35,530 nucleotides of DNA from Acidobacteriota bacterium (GTDB taxonomy: Bacteria > Actinomycetota > Acidimicrobiia > Acidimicrobiales > CADCSY01): assembly GCA_019510095.1 (NCBI GenBank), contig JAEKLB010000028.1:1-35530 (forward strand), written 5' to 3'. Below are positions 1-10,917 of the stretch, piece after piece; the first letter of the stretch is position 1, and each line of letters starts with the position of its first letter. Under the pieces are notes generated by a model. It saw only the letters and a list, made by a program, of their open reading frames with translations. It did not search any database and was not told the DNA's origin. The translations under genes and the position numbers were made by a program.

Positions 1-112
1 GCCGCGCCCGGCCGCCCTCCGACGCCACGAACGCCACCCGGTCGCCGGCCGGCGACAACCGGGCGTCCCCCAGCACCCGCCCCGAGGCGCACATGGCGGC
101 GGTGATCGGCAC
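1..112 (-). CDS. Partial S9 (prolyl oligopeptidase-like) peptidase, N-terminus only
   Basis: The minus strand from a GTG at 112 reads without a stop off the left edge of the window. The translated start contains [16 protein letters not shown]. This is the usual opening of a PD40/WD40-like beta-propeller blade in S9-family peptidases and TolB-like proteins (family pattern: a few residues, LGDPRLSPDG..VAFV). Only about 37 residues are visible, so the catalytic domain cannot be seen and the protein could be another propeller protein. It diverges from glpX with about 50 bases between the starts, which supports the later glpX start at 165. Confidence 0.55.
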   Translation of the reverse strand, partial: MPITAAMCASGRVLGDARLSPAGDRVAFVASEGGRAR

Positions 113-164
113 GGCTGGTGATCCTGACAGGTGGGGCGGAATCCCTTCACTAAGGTCCGCCTTG

Positions 165-1166
165 ATGCCGGAGAGCCGAAAGCAACAGACGCTCGATCGC
201 AACCTCGCCATGGAGCTGGTGCGGGTCACCGAAGCGGCCGCGCTGGCGGCCTCCCGCTGGGTCGGCAGGGGTGACAAGGAGGGTGCCGACGGTGCCGCCG
301 TCGATGCCATGCGGGTCACGCTCCAGACCGTCCCCATGGACGGCGTGGTGGTGATCGGCGAGGGCGAGAAGGACGAAGCCCCCATGCTCTACAACGGCGA
401 GCGCATCGGTGACGGGACGCCGCCGCAGACCGACATCGCCGTCGACCCGGTGGAGGGGACGTCGCTGACGGCCCACGGCCTGGGCAACGCCATCTCGGTC
501 ATCGCCGTGTCGGAGCGAGGGACCATGTTCGACCCCGGTCCCTGCTTCTACATGGAGAAGCTGGCCGTCGGCCCCGAGGGGATCGGCGTCGTCGACATGT
601 CGCAGACGGTCGCCGAGAACCTGCACGCCCTGGCCAAGGCCAAGGGCGAGTCGGTCCGCGACCTCACGGCAGTGATCCTCGACCGTCCCCGCCACGCCGA
701 GCTCATCGCCGAGGTCCGGGCCTCCGGTGCTCGCATCCGGCTCATCTCCGCCGGCGACGTGATCGGTGCCGTCTCCACCGCCTGGCCCGAGAGCGGCGCC
801 GACATCCTGTTCGGCATCGGCGGCACACCCGAGGGCGTCATCACCGCCGCGGCCATGAAGTGCATGGGCGGCGAGATCCAGGGCCGGTTGTGGCCGCAGG
901 ACGATGCCGAGCGCCAGGCCGCCGTCGCCGCCGGCTACGACCTCGACCGGATCCTCACCGCCAACGACCTCGTGCGGGGCGACAACTGCTTCTTCGCCGT
1001 GACTGGCATCACCGACGGCGAGGTGTTGAAGGGCGTGCACTACTACCCGTGGGGCGCCACGACCCAGTCGCTGGTGATGCGCTCGAAGTCGGGTACCGTC
1101 CGGCTGATCGACGCCCGCCATCGGCTGCAGAAGCTCAACGAGTACGCCGCCGTCGACTTCGGCTGA
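165..1166 (+). CDS. glpX: Class II fructose-1,6-bisphosphatase
   Basis: Hydrolyses fructose 1,6-bisphosphate to fructose 6-phosphate in gluconeogenesis, in the cytoplasm. The 333-residue product has the class II (GlpX) pattern: a metal-site segment [10 protein letters not shown] at about residues 65-74, DPVEGT at 94-99, and [18 protein letters not shown] in the C-terminal half. The length is normal for the family. An upstream in-frame ATG at 93 would add 24 residues that lack family character and would overlap the divergent partial gene. ATG 165 is preceded by AAGG nine bases upstream and is preferred. Actinobacteria generally rely on GlpX as their main FBPase. The gene converges on the 2H-GNAT gene with only 15 bases between stops and no obvious terminator. 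Confidence 0.95.
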   Translation: MPESRKQQTLDRNLAMELVRVTEAAALAASRWVGRGDKEGADGAAVDAMRVTLQTVPMDGVVVIGEGEKDEAPMLYNGERIGDGTPPQTDIAVDPVEGTSLTAHGLGNAISVIAVSERGTMFDPGPCFYMEKLAVGPEGIGVVDMSQTVAENLHALAKAKGESVRDLTAVILDRPRHAELIAEVRASGARIRLISAGDVIGAVSTAWPESGADILFGIGGTPEGVITAAAMKCMGGEIQGRLWPQDDAERQAAVAAGYDLDRILTANDLVRGDNCFFAVTGITDGEVLKGVHYYPWGATTQSLVMRSKSGTVRLIDARHRLQKLNEYAAVDFG

Positions 1167-1181
1167 CCGGCACCGGTCTCC

Positions 1182-2159
1182 CTACAAGAACTTCCTGAGC
1201 TGGACGAAGTCCCGTCCTGCCCGCCACTCAGGCAGTGAGTACCAGCGCTCGAAGCCGAGGCGCTCGTAGAAGGGCAGCGACGGGCCGCCGTCCTCGGTGT
1301 TGAGCGAGAGGAAGGTGGCGCCCCGCTCGGCGGCGACGGAGCCGAAGGCGGCGACGAGCTGCGCGCCCACGCCCTCGCCCCGGACGTCGGGTGCCACGAT
1401 GAGGCGGGCAAGGTAGGCCTCGCCGGTCGACCGCACGTCGCCGTCGGCGGTGCCGACGATGCGACGGTCGCGGCGGGCAGTCACCGAGAGGGGCTCGGGC
1501 TTCCACGGCGCGCCGAAGCGGGCGAGCTGGTGCTCGTCGAAGGCGCGGTCGCGGAAGGCGGCCTCCTGGCGGCCGAGAGTGCCGCCCACGGACAGCTCGA
1601 GCTCGAGGCCGCCCCGACCGACGACCGCCGGCGCGCCGAAGACGATCTCGGTGACCGGGCGCCACAGCCGCTCGCCGTCGTCGCGCTTGTGCTCCTGGAG
1701 CAGGTGCACCCGGTCGATGGTGACCTCGACCGTCCACCCGGCCAGCGCGTCGACCGCGGCCCGGATGCGGTCGTCGCTGCCACCGTCGAGGAGGGTGACG
1801 TGGGGCTGGAAGGGCCAGGTGAGCGGCCGCTCGAGGGGCGGCCGGAACACCCGGTTGCGCAGGGCGTCGACGGCGGCCACGTCGCCGTTCACGGCGAGGA
1901 AGAGCACCGGGTTGGTCGGCAGGAACGTCGACGGCGGCCCGAGGACCAGGCGGATCGGACGGGCGTGGGCAGCGCCGTCCCGGAGCCGGTCGATGGCGTC
2001 GTCGAGCTCGTCCTCCCGCACGTTGATCGGCGGCACCAGCGTGAGGTGCGAGGGCAGACGGTCGACGTCGTCGGCCCCCACCGCCGCCCGCAGCGTGTCG
2101 ACGGCGACGCCGGCAGCGCCGGGGATCAGGAGGGCCACTCCCAGGCGGCGACGGGGCAC
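1182..2159 (-). CDS. Fusion of a 2H phosphoesterase (LigT-like) domain with a GNAT acetyltransferase
   Basis: One 325-residue frame carries two recognisable enzymes. Residues 1-180 look like a 2H phosphoesterase / 2'-5' RNA ligase-like fold, with both catalytic motifs present: H38-L-T40 (SHLTLVPP) and H120-V-T122 (QPHVTLL). Residues 200-325 look like a GNAT N-acetyltransferase. These have an acetyl-CoA binding loop RGEGVGAQL at about 260-268 after the strand YLARLIVAPDV, and the typical ending SLPFYERLGFERWY. 2H enzymes act on 2',3'-cyclic phosphate or 2'-5' linkages, and GNATs acetylate amines. The substrates cannot be told from sequence. Nothing suggests a frameshift: the frame is continuous and both halves have normal high-GC codon use. 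It stands alone on the minus strand between glpX and the lipoprotein gene. Confidence 0.85.
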   Translation of the reverse strand: MPRRRLGVALLIPGAAGVAVDTLRAAVGADDVDRLPSHLTLVPPINVREDELDDAIDRLRDGAAHARPIRLVLGPPSTFLPTNPVLFLAVNGDVAAVDALRNRVFRPPLERPLTWPFQPHVTLLDGGSDDRIRAAVDALAGWTVEVTIDRVHLLQEHKRDDGERLWRPVTEIVFGAPAVVGRGGLELELSVGGTLGRQEAAFRDRAFDEHQLARFGAPWKPEPLSVTARRDRRIVGTADGDVRSTGEAYLARLIVAPDVRGEGVGAQLVAAFGSVAAERGATFLSLNTEDGGPSLPFYERLGFERWYSLPEWRAGRDFVQLRKFL

Positions 2160-2203
2160 GCAGGGAGCCTGCCAGACGAACTCGATTCGCCAATCAGTCC
2201 CTC

Positions 2204-2232
2204 TTGACCAGATTCATACGATTTCATAGGTT
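2204..2232 (+). promoter_or_regulatory. Probable sigma-70-type promoter giving a leaderless lipoprotein mRNA
   Basis: TTGACC (2204-2209) and TAGGTT (2227-2232) are separated by 17 bases. The ATG of the lipoprotein gene begins at 2239, six bases after the -10 box, so transcription would start at or next to the start codon. No Shine-Dalgarno sequence is visible. Leaderless transcripts are common in actinobacteria. The call rests on motif matching only. Confidence 0.4.
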
Positions 2233-2238
2233 CTGCGC

Positions 2239-2718
2239 ATGCGCCGTGTCATCGCCATCGTGCTCGTGGCCCTGACCCTGGGCGCCTGCTCGTCCGGCGG
2301 CGGCGCCAAGGGCCCCTCGGCATCGGTCACGGTGACCACGCTGTCCCCCGTCGAGCGCGAGGTCGAGGCCGCCTACCTCAAGAGCTGGGACGTCTACGCC
2401 GACGCGATGCTTCGCCTCGACACGAGCCGCCTGTCAGCCGTCTTTGACGGCGCCGCCTTGCGCGTTAAGACGGCGGAAGTAAACGATCTTCGATCAGCTG
2501 GACACCGCGGCCGCATGTTTGTCGAACATCACGTGTATGGCTTGGAGGCCGGCAGCGGGAGCGCTGAACTTCACGATGACTATCTAAACCACAGCGTGAC
2601 TTTGGACGCGACTACCCGTGAGCCAACTGAACCTGATCCGAATCAACGGATTCGTCGTCTCTATCGACTGCACCAATCTGGAGGCGTGTGGAAAGTCGTA
2701 GAAGTTCTTTCGTTCTAG
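2239..2718 (+). CDS. Small lipoprotein with NTF2-like appearance
   Basis: A 159-residue exported protein. The start MRR plus a hydrophobic run leads to the lipobox L-G-A-C at residues 14-17, followed by a Ser/Gly-rich linker. It is therefore expected to be lipidated and anchored outside the membrane. The rest, from about residue 36, has alpha helices followed by beta strands (AYLKSWDVYADAM ... RRLYRLHQSGGVWKVVEV) and resembles NTF2/SnoaL-like ligand-binding domains. No catalytic residues can be assigned. From about base 2440 the codon choice becomes noticeably less GC-rich than in the first third of the gene and than in neighbours. The stop TAG at 2716-2718 overlaps an in-frame GTG of the next gene, and that gene probably starts further upstream. 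Confidence 0.75.
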   Translation: MRRVIAIVLVALTLGACSSGGGAKGPSASVTVTTLSPVEREVEAAYLKSWDVYADAMLRLDTSRLSAVFDGAALRVKTAEVNDLRSAGHRGRMFVEHHVYGLEAGSGSAELHDDYLNHSVTLDATTREPTEPDPNQRIRRLYRLHQSGGVWKVVEVLSF

Positions 2719-3458
2719 TGCTCGTGGCCGCCCTAGCAATGCTGGGCGCGCCCACAAAGGCCCTCGCGTTGGAGGAACGCGTAACAGGGCATGCCAACAC
2801 GTCGGGCCAGGGTGTCGACTACGGGGCCGAGGCGCGCTTTGACGACAGTCCTGACGCGACCCATCACCGAAGCAGCGGGTGCCGGTACCACGTCGAGTAC
2901 GGCACGCATGGCGAGGCCCCCAGCACCGGCGCCATCACCTTCATGGTGTACTGCGGCGACACGCTGATCCGGTCGGGCTGGCGCATGCCCAACGAACGCG
3001 ATGCAGCCGATGCCATGCCCATCGTGCAGCGACTGATCGACCGGCTCGAGGTCGAGGACAAGTCCATCGACATCAGGCCCAACCACGCCGGCGTGGTCGC
3101 CGTTCCGGCGTACTACTGGGTGACCGGCTACGACGGAGGGGATGTCTCCCAGACCGACACCGTCGGCGGCATCGACATCACCGTCACCGCCCACCTCACC
3201 AACGTCGTGTGGAACTTCGGCGACGAAGCCGACTCGCAGCACGGGGGGCTCGGCCAACCCTGGCCCCAACGGTCCGACGTGCACCACAGCTACCGCTACC
3301 CCGCGCCGGCCGGTGATCCCTACGTGATCACCGCCACGCTGTGGTTCCAGCCCACCTTCACCGTCGGCGGCCAACCGGGCGCCGCCCTCGACCCGTTCCC
3401 CGTCACCTTCACCCGCGCCTATCCCGTCCGCGAGATCCAGGCGGTGCAGCACCACTGA
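2688..3458 (+). CDS. Secreted protein with a PKD-like domain
   Basis: A 256-residue protein with a clear Sec signal: MESRRSS, a hydrophobic core, then a TKALA cleavage-type end at about residue 27. The GTG at 2688 is preferred because it supplies the arginines of the signal peptide and has GGAGG just upstream (2680-2684, tight spacing). A GTG at 2718 overlapping the previous stop would give a signal lacking positive charge. The C-terminal 90 residues contain WNFGDEAD, then a HHSYRYPAPAGDPYVITATLWF segment. This matches the W-x-F-G-D ... H-x-Y ... Y-x-V pattern of PKD domains, which mediate extracellular protein or carbohydrate contacts. The central part is unrecognised. It overlaps the lipoprotein gene by 31 bases, so the two are probably co-expressed and may act together at the cell surface. 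Confidence 0.75.
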   Translation: MESRRSSFVLVLVAALAMLGAPTKALALEERVTGHANTSGQGVDYGAEARFDDSPDATHHRSSGCRYHVEYGTHGEAPSTGAITFMVYCGDTLIRSGWRMPNERDAADAMPIVQRLIDRLEVEDKSIDIRPNHAGVVAVPAYYWVTGYDGGDVSQTDTVGGIDITVTAHLTNVVWNFGDEADSQHGGLGQPWPQRSDVHHSYRYPAPAGDPYVITATLWFQPTFTVGGQPGAALDPFPVTFTRAYPVREIQAVQHH

Positions 3459-3468
3459 CCCACACCCC

Positions 3469-3521
3469 CCGTTCTGCGGTATCGGCGGTCCGCTCAGCGG
3501 ACTGCGGCTACCAAAGAACGG
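3469..3521. terminator. Imperfect 53-base inverted repeat between convergent genes (copy 1 of the GTTCTTTG-tipped family)
   Basis: An inverted repeat centred near 3495: outer arms CCGTTCT/AGAACGG, then GGTA/TACC, then GTCCGCT/AGCGGAC, with a few internal mismatches. It fills the space between the convergent PKD-like gene (stop 3458) and atpC (stop at 3525-3527), so a bidirectional transcription terminator is the simplest reading. Its right arm, read as the reverse complement, begins CCGTTCTTTGG. The same tip occurs at two further places in the window (18438-18488 and 24829-24877). Confidence 0.6.
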
Positions 3522-3524
3522 AAA

Positions 3525-5368
<1,844 letters not shown>

Positions 5369-6349
5369 CTACTGGTGCGCGTGCGGGGTGGCGTGGTCGT
5401 GCTGCTCGAACAGGTCGGGCGGGAAGGTGCGGTCGAGCAATAAGTCGACAGGCGAGCCCTTGTCGGCGGAGAGCGCCTCGGCGCCGCCGACGATCTCCAT
5501 GATCTCGGAGGTGATCGAGTCCTGGCGGGCGCGGTTCATGATCCGCGACAAGCGGGTGATGAGGTCGTCGGCGTTGTCCGTGGCCGACTTCATGGCTCGC
5601 TGGCGGTTGGCGTGCTCCGACGCCGAGGCGTCGAGCAGGGCGGCGAACAGGCGGGCCTCGGCATAGCGGGGCAGCAGGCGCTCGAGGATGGCGCCGGGCT
5701 CGGGCTCGAACTCGTACGCCGGCTTCGGGCCTTCGCTGGCGGGCGCCGCCTCGAGCTGCGAACGGTCGAGCGGCATGAAACGGGCGCTGACCACCCGCTG
5801 GGTGCCGACCGAGAAGAACTGGGTGTAGACGAGCTGGACGGCCTCGTACTCGCCCGACTCGAACTTCTCGGTGACGAACGAGGCAACCTCGCGGGCGTTC
5901 TCGTAGGTCGGCAGATCGGTCATGCCGACGAATGACGCATCGACCGCCTCGCCCCGGAACCGGAAGTAGCTCTGGGCCTTCTTGCCGACGACGACGAGGC
6001 GGGTGTCCTGGCCGGCCGCCTTGGCCGCGCGGATCTCCCGCTCAGCGAGGCGGATGACGTTGGAGTTGTAGGCGCCGGCCAGCCCACGGTCGCCGGTGAT
6101 CACGAGGAAGGCGATGGTGGCCGGGTTGTCGTTGATCTGCAGCAGCGGAGAGCTGACCTCGGCGCCGGCGCCAGCGAGGTTGCCGATCACGTTGGTGATC
6201 TGCTCGGCGTAGGGGCGCGCGGCGGCGACCCGCTGCTGGGAGCGGACGATGCGGCTGGCAGCGATGAGCTCCATCGCCTTGGTGATCTTCTTCGTGTTCT
6301 GGACGGACTTGATCCGTCGCCGAAGAATCCGCTCCTGACCGCCTGCCAT
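5369..6349 (-). CDS. atpG: F1Fo ATP synthase gamma subunit
   Basis: Rotor shaft of F1. The 326-residue product starts with the family signature AGGQERILRRRIKSVQNTKKITKAMELIAASR and ends with the complementary helix SATDNADDLITRLSRIMNRARQDSITSEIMEIVGGAEAL, which together form the coiled coil. An unusual short tail after the second helix is rich in His (HDHATPHAHQ). The total is somewhat longer than typical gamma subunits (about 290-305). A charged, low-complexity segment (AAPASEGPKPAYEFEPEPG) sits in the middle domain. It is separated from atpA by six bases. Confidence 0.97.
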   Translation of the reverse strand: MAGGQERILRRRIKSVQNTKKITKAMELIAASRIVRSQQRVAAARPYAEQITNVIGNLAGAGAEVSSPLLQINDNPATIAFLVITGDRGLAGAYNSNVIRLAEREIRAAKAAGQDTRLVVVGKKAQSYFRFRGEAVDASFVGMTDLPTYENAREVASFVTEKFESGEYEAVQLVYTQFFSVGTQRVVSARFMPLDRSQLEAAPASEGPKPAYEFEPEPGAILERLLPRYAEARLFAALLDASASEHANRQRAMKSATDNADDLITRLSRIMNRARQDSITSEIMEIVGGAEALSADKGSPVDLLLDRTFPPDLFEQHDHATPHAHQ

Positions 6350-6355
6350 GGTTGG

Positions 6356-7885
6356 TTACTCCGTGGCCTGGAACTGGTCGGCGAACGCCTTGATGCCGGC
6401 CTCGAACACCGCCTCGTCGGGGATCGCACCGGTGCTGCGAATGGCCTCGAGGATGTCGCCGTGACGGGTGCGGAACCAGTCGATGGCCTCCCGCTCGAAG
6501 CGCGCCACGTCAGCCACCGGGAAGGCGTCGAGGAAACCGTGCGTCGCCGCGAACAGCACCACGACCTGCTCCTCCACCGGCATCGGCGAGTTGAGACCCT
6601 GCTTCAGCAGCTCGGTCAGCCGGTAGCCGCGGTCGAGGGCCGCCTGGCTGATCTTGTCGAGCTCGGAGCCCAGGGCGGCGAACGCCTGCAGCTCGCGGAA
6701 CTGCGCCATGTCCGACTTGAGCAGGCCGCCGCCCGAGCCCACCGCCGACTTCATGGCCTTGACCTGGGCCGCGCCACCCACGCGCGACACCGACAGGCCG
6801 ACGTCGAAGCCGGGCCGGATGCCCGACTTGAACAGGTCCTCCTGAAGGAAGATCTGGCCGTCGGTGATCGAGATCACGTTGGTGGGGATGTAGGCCGAGA
6901 TGTCGCCGGCCTTGGTCTCGATGATCGGCAGGGCCGTGAGCGAACCCGCGCCCTTCTCGTTCGAGAGCTTGGCGGCCCGCTCGAGCAGGCGGGAGTGGAG
7001 GTAGAAGACGTCGCCCGGGTAGGCCTCGCGGCCCGGCGGGCGGCGCAGCAGCAGCGCGATCTGGCGGTAGGCCTCGGCCTGCTTCGACAGGTCGTCGTAG
7101 ACGGCCAGGGCGTGCTCGCCGTTGTCCATCCAGTGCTGGCCCATGGCGCAGCCGGCGTAGGGGGCGAGGTACTTGAACGGAGCCGGGTCGGACGCGGGGG
7201 CAACCACCACGACCGTGTACTCCATGGCGCCGCGCTCCTCGAGCGTGGCAACCGTCGACGCCACCGTCGAGCCCTTCTGGCCGATGGCGACGTAGACGCA
7301 CTTCACGCCCAGCCCGCGCTGGTTGATGATCGTGTCGATGGCGATCGTGGTCTTGCCGGTCTTGCGGTCGCCGATGATCAGCTCGCGCTGGCCTCGGCCG
7401 ATCGGCGTCATCGAGTCGATGGCCTTGATGCCGGTCTGCAGCGGCTCGTGCACCGGCTGGCGGCCGACGATGCCCGGCGCCTGGATCTCCATGCGGCGGG
7501 AGGTGACGTTGGTGAGCGGGCCCTTGCCGTCGATGGGCTCGCCGAGGGCGTTGACGACTCGGCCGAGCAGGCCGTCGCCGACGGGGAGGGAGAGGATGCG
7601 CCCGGTGGCCCGGACGTTCTGGCCCTCCTGGATGCTGTCGACCTCGCCGAGCACGACGGCGCCGATCGACTCCTCGTCGAGGTTCAGGGCGAGGCCGACG
7701 GTGCCGTCCTCGAACTCGAGCAGCTCGTTGACGGCGGCGCCGGGGAGCCCGCTCACGCGGGCGATGCCGTCGCCGACCTCGATGATGCGGCCGACGGTCG
7801 CGACCTCGGTGACGGGCGAGTAGCCCTCCAGGTTCTTGCGGAGGGCGGCGCTGATCTCGTCGGTGTTGAAGGTGAGCTCTGCCAA
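6356..7885 (-). CDS. atpA: F1Fo ATP synthase alpha subunit
   Basis: Non-catalytic nucleotide-binding subunit of F1, 509 residues. It has the P-loop GDRKTGKT at 172-179, the GQKGSTVA segment, and [16 protein letters not shown]-type residues near the adenine pocket. The start codon is TTG (7883-7885) with GAGG about seven bases upstream. The reading begins [22 protein letters not shown], as in actinobacterial relatives. It sits 10 bases downstream of atpH. No anomaly was seen. Confidence 0.98.
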   Translation of the reverse strand: MAELTFNTDEISAALRKNLEGYSPVTEVATVGRIIEVGDGIARVSGLPGAAVNELLEFEDGTVGLALNLDEESIGAVVLGEVDSIQEGQNVRATGRILSLPVGDGLLGRVVNALGEPIDGKGPLTNVTSRRMEIQAPGIVGRQPVHEPLQTGIKAIDSMTPIGRGQRELIIGDRKTGKTTIAIDTIINQRGLGVKCVYVAIGQKGSTVASTVATLEERGAMEYTVVVVAPASDPAPFKYLAPYAGCAMGQHWMDNGEHALAVYDDLSKQAEAYRQIALLLRRPPGREAYPGDVFYLHSRLLERAAKLSNEKGAGSLTALPIIETKAGDISAYIPTNVISITDGQIFLQEDLFKSGIRPGFDVGLSVSRVGGAAQVKAMKSAVGSGGGLLKSDMAQFRELQAFAALGSELDKISQAALDRGYRLTELLKQGLNSPMPVEEQVVVLFAATHGFLDAFPVADVARFEREAIDWFRTRHGDILEAIRSTGAIPDEAVFEAGIKAFADQFQATE

Positions 7886-7895
7886 GACGGTTCCT

Positions 7896-8429
7896 CTACT
7901 GAATCGCAGCGCGGAGCTGCTCGAGACGGGAACGGACGGTGCCGTCGATCACGGTGTCGCCGACCTCGGCGACGATGCCGCCCATGACGGTCGGGTCGAC
8001 GACGACCTTGACCTCGACCTGCTTGCCGGTGGCCTTGCCGAGGGCCTCGGCCAACCGGTCACGCTGGTCGTCGGTGAGGGGAATGGCCGACCGCACGTTG
8101 GCGACCACGCGACTCTTCTCGGCCGCCGCCCGCTGGACGAGGCGGTCGATGATGGCCGGCAGGTCGCGAGCGCGGCCGATGGCGACCACGAACGACACCA
8201 GCGCGGTGGTGACCGGCGAGGCCTTGTCGCCCAACAGGTCCTGCACCACACCGAGGCGGCGCTCGGAGGGAACGGCCGCGTCGGTCAGCACGCCACGCAG
8301 CTCGTCGTTGCCCTCGAGGGTGCGGGCGAAGCGGAACAGCTCGTCCTCGACCTCGCTCAGGCTGCCTTCGACCCGCGCCACCTCGAAGAGGGCGTTGGCG
8401 TAACCGTCGATGCGAGCGTCATCAGCCAT
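7896..8429 (-). CDS. atpH: F1Fo ATP synthase delta subunit (OSCP-type)
   Basis: Peripheral-stalk subunit that links the b subunit to the top of F1. The 177-residue product has the N-terminal six-helix domain ([32 protein letters not shown]) and the C-terminal signature ending [28 protein letters not shown], which matches the conserved OSCP/delta C-terminus. It is a stand-alone delta of bacterial length, unlike the b-delta fusion of mycobacteria. Together with the separate atpF upstream it shows the standard eight-subunit set. Confidence 0.96.
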   Translation of the reverse strand: MADDARIDGYANALFEVARVEGSLSEVEDELFRFARTLEGNDELRGVLTDAAVPSERRLGVVQDLLGDKASPVTTALVSFVVAIGRARDLPAIIDRLVQRAAAEKSRVVANVRSAIPLTDDQRDRLAEALGKATGKQVEVKVVVDPTVMGGIVAEVGDTVIDGTVRSRLEQLRAAIQ

Positions 8430-8432
8430 GGG

Positions 8433-9094
8433 CTATCGGGTCCCGCTGCCGACCGAGTCGATGTAGCTCTCGATGAGCCGCTGGTTGGTCTCCTGGTCGA
8501 GGTTCGACTCGACGACCTTGCCGGCCAGCTCGATGGCGAGCACGCCGACCTGGGTCCGCAGCTCGCCCAGCACCCGGTCACGCTCGCCGGCGATCTGGTC
8601 GGCGTTGCGCTGGCGCAGCTCAGCGGCCTCGGCCTCGGCTCGGGCGGTCAGGTCACGGCGGACCTGGTCGGCCTGCTGCCTGGCCTCCTCGATGATCCTG
8701 GTGGCTTCGGTGCGGGCCTCGGCCAGCTGGCGCTGGTAGTCGGCCAGCACGCCCTCGGCCTCGGACCGGGCCCGGTCGGCGCCGTCGAGGTCGTTGCGGA
8801 TGCGCTCGGTGCGGGCGTCCATCATCGACTTGATGGCCGGGTAGCCGAACTTGCCCAGCACCCCGAAGAGGATGATGAACGACAGGGCGCCCCAGACGAT
8901 CTCGTTCTTGGCCGGCAGGATCGGCTTCGGAGCCGTCTGGCAGGCCGCCGGATCGTCCTTGGCCTCGACGTTCTTGATGCACTCCTCCGACGCCGTCGAG
9001 AGCTGCCGCTCCGCGGCACTGGCGAAGCCCGCGAAGGGCAGAGCCAGCGCTGCGCCCGCGACAGCGAGCCCGAGGACGATGCGACGGGTGCGCA

Positions 9095-9095
<1 letters not shown>
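8433..9095 (-). CDS. atpF: F1Fo ATP synthase b subunit with an N-terminal signal-like extension
   Basis: Peripheral-stalk membrane subunit, 220 residues. The classical part starts near residue 63: a membrane span (about 66-84, IVWGALSFIILFGVLGKF) followed by a long charged coiled coil (ARTERIRNDLDGADRARSEAEG ...). Ahead of it are about 62 extra residues. They comprise an Arg-containing start, a hydrophobic run with an Ala-rich end (residues 1-28, like a signal peptide), and a 35-residue segment with cysteines at 39 and 52. If the first helix is cleaved or acts as a second span, this segment would lie outside the membrane. The ATG at 9095 overlaps the atpE stop by one base, so starting this far upstream is natural for the operon. 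Confidence 0.93.
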
Positions 9096-10160
<1,065 letters not shown>

Positions 10161-10163
10161 TGC

Positions 10164-10601
10164 TCAGGCTCCTTTTCCGGCCGTGGGCTTGAGGCCCGGG
10201 AAGGCGAGTGAGGCGGAGACGTAGCGCGTCTCCCAGAACAGCGAGGCGAGGCTCGTGCCGAGCACCGTGACGGCGAGCGGCACCAGCTTGACCCAGGTGG
10301 CGTCCTTGACGACGACGACGGCCACGGTGACGAGACCCATCCGGACGAGGAATCCACCGAGGGCGGCAGCCATCAACGTCGACGGGCCCCGCCGGGCCCC
10401 CCAACCGAGCATGGCGGCGGACAGGAGCAGGTTCACCAGCACGATCGCCACGGCGTAGCCGGCAGAGGCGGCGCCCTTCCAGCCGGCGACGAGGCCGGCG
10501 ACGACCAGCACGACCGGCACGAAGGGCAGGCCGCGGCGGATCATGTCGCGGGCGATCTCCCGCTCGACGGCGGGCACCTCGATCTCGGGCGCAGCCGTCA
10601 C
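10164..10601 (-). CDS. atpI: ATP synthase subunit I-like membrane protein
   Basis: A 145-residue protein with about four hydrophobic segments (PFVPVVLVVAGLVAGW, YAVAIVLVNLLLSAAML, ALGGFLVRMGLVTVAVVVV, LVPLAVTVLGTSLASLF). It lies between the small atpZ-like gene and atpB. Position, size and topology fit the ATP-synt_I family, whose members help assemble the c ring or handle Mg2+ in other bacteria. The GTG start overlaps the preceding stop in GTGA, so it is translated with its neighbour. Sequence conservation in this family is low, so the name rests partly on context. Confidence 0.8.
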   Translation of the reverse strand: MTAAPEIEVPAVEREIARDMIRRGLPFVPVVLVVAGLVAGWKGAASAGYAVAIVLVNLLLSAAMLGWGARRGPSTLMAAALGGFLVRMGLVTVAVVVVKDATWVKLVPLAVTVLGTSLASLFWETRYVSASLAFPGLKPTAGKGA

Positions 10602-10858
10602 GTGCGGCTCCGGCTGGCGGTGAGGACCCGGGCCTGCTCAGCATCCATGGTCCGGGCGTACTCGTAGTAGGCCTTGGCGCCCTCGCCGACGACGGCGAGC
10701 AGGCCGAACACGATGGCCACGAGCTTGCCGGTGCCGAGGGCGTGGTCGACGAGGAGCCCGAGGGCGGCGAAGACGAGCGGGGTCACGACCAGCTCGAACG
10801 CCCGCGAGAAGGCGCGACCAAATCCGTTGTACGTGTCCTGCCGGGCCCTGAGGTCCAA
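10598..10858 (-). CDS. Small AtpZ/AtpI-type ATP synthase accessory protein
   Basis: An 86-residue protein with two hydrophobic helices (FELVVTPLVFAALGLLVDHALG and KLVAIVFGLLAVVGEGAKAYY). This two-helix plan, with Gly-rich helices and position at the very front of the atp operon, fits the AtpZ (ATPase_gene1) family that precedes atpI. In other bacteria these small proteins are thought to form a Mg2+/Ca2+ channel with AtpI or assist Fo assembly. That role is by analogy only. It is the first gene after the proposed operon promoter. Confidence 0.75.
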   Translation of the reverse strand: MDLRARQDTYNGFGRAFSRAFELVVTPLVFAALGLLVDHALGTGKLVAIVFGLLAVVGEGAKAYYEYARTMDAEQARVLTASRSRT

Positions 10859-10888
10859 GGTTTCCGCTCCGCTCGTGAAACTTTTCGC

Positions 10889-10917
10889 AATCTAAACGTG
10901 AGGTTTCAGGGTCGCAA
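10889..10917 (-). promoter_or_regulatory. Candidate promoter for the atp operon
   Basis: On the minus strand TTGCGA (10912-10917) and TAGATT (10889-10894) are spaced by 17 bases and lie about 30 bases before the first gene of the operon (ATG at 10858). The stretch 10859-10920 is visibly richer in A and T than its surroundings. The -35 box overlaps the last codons of wecA, so read-through from wecA is also possible. Confidence 0.4.

Noticed and set aside
93-164. Upstream ATG (93) as the glpX start
   Set aside because: The added 24 residues are not family-like, the start would overlap the divergent partial gene, and the ATG at 165 has a better ribosome site.
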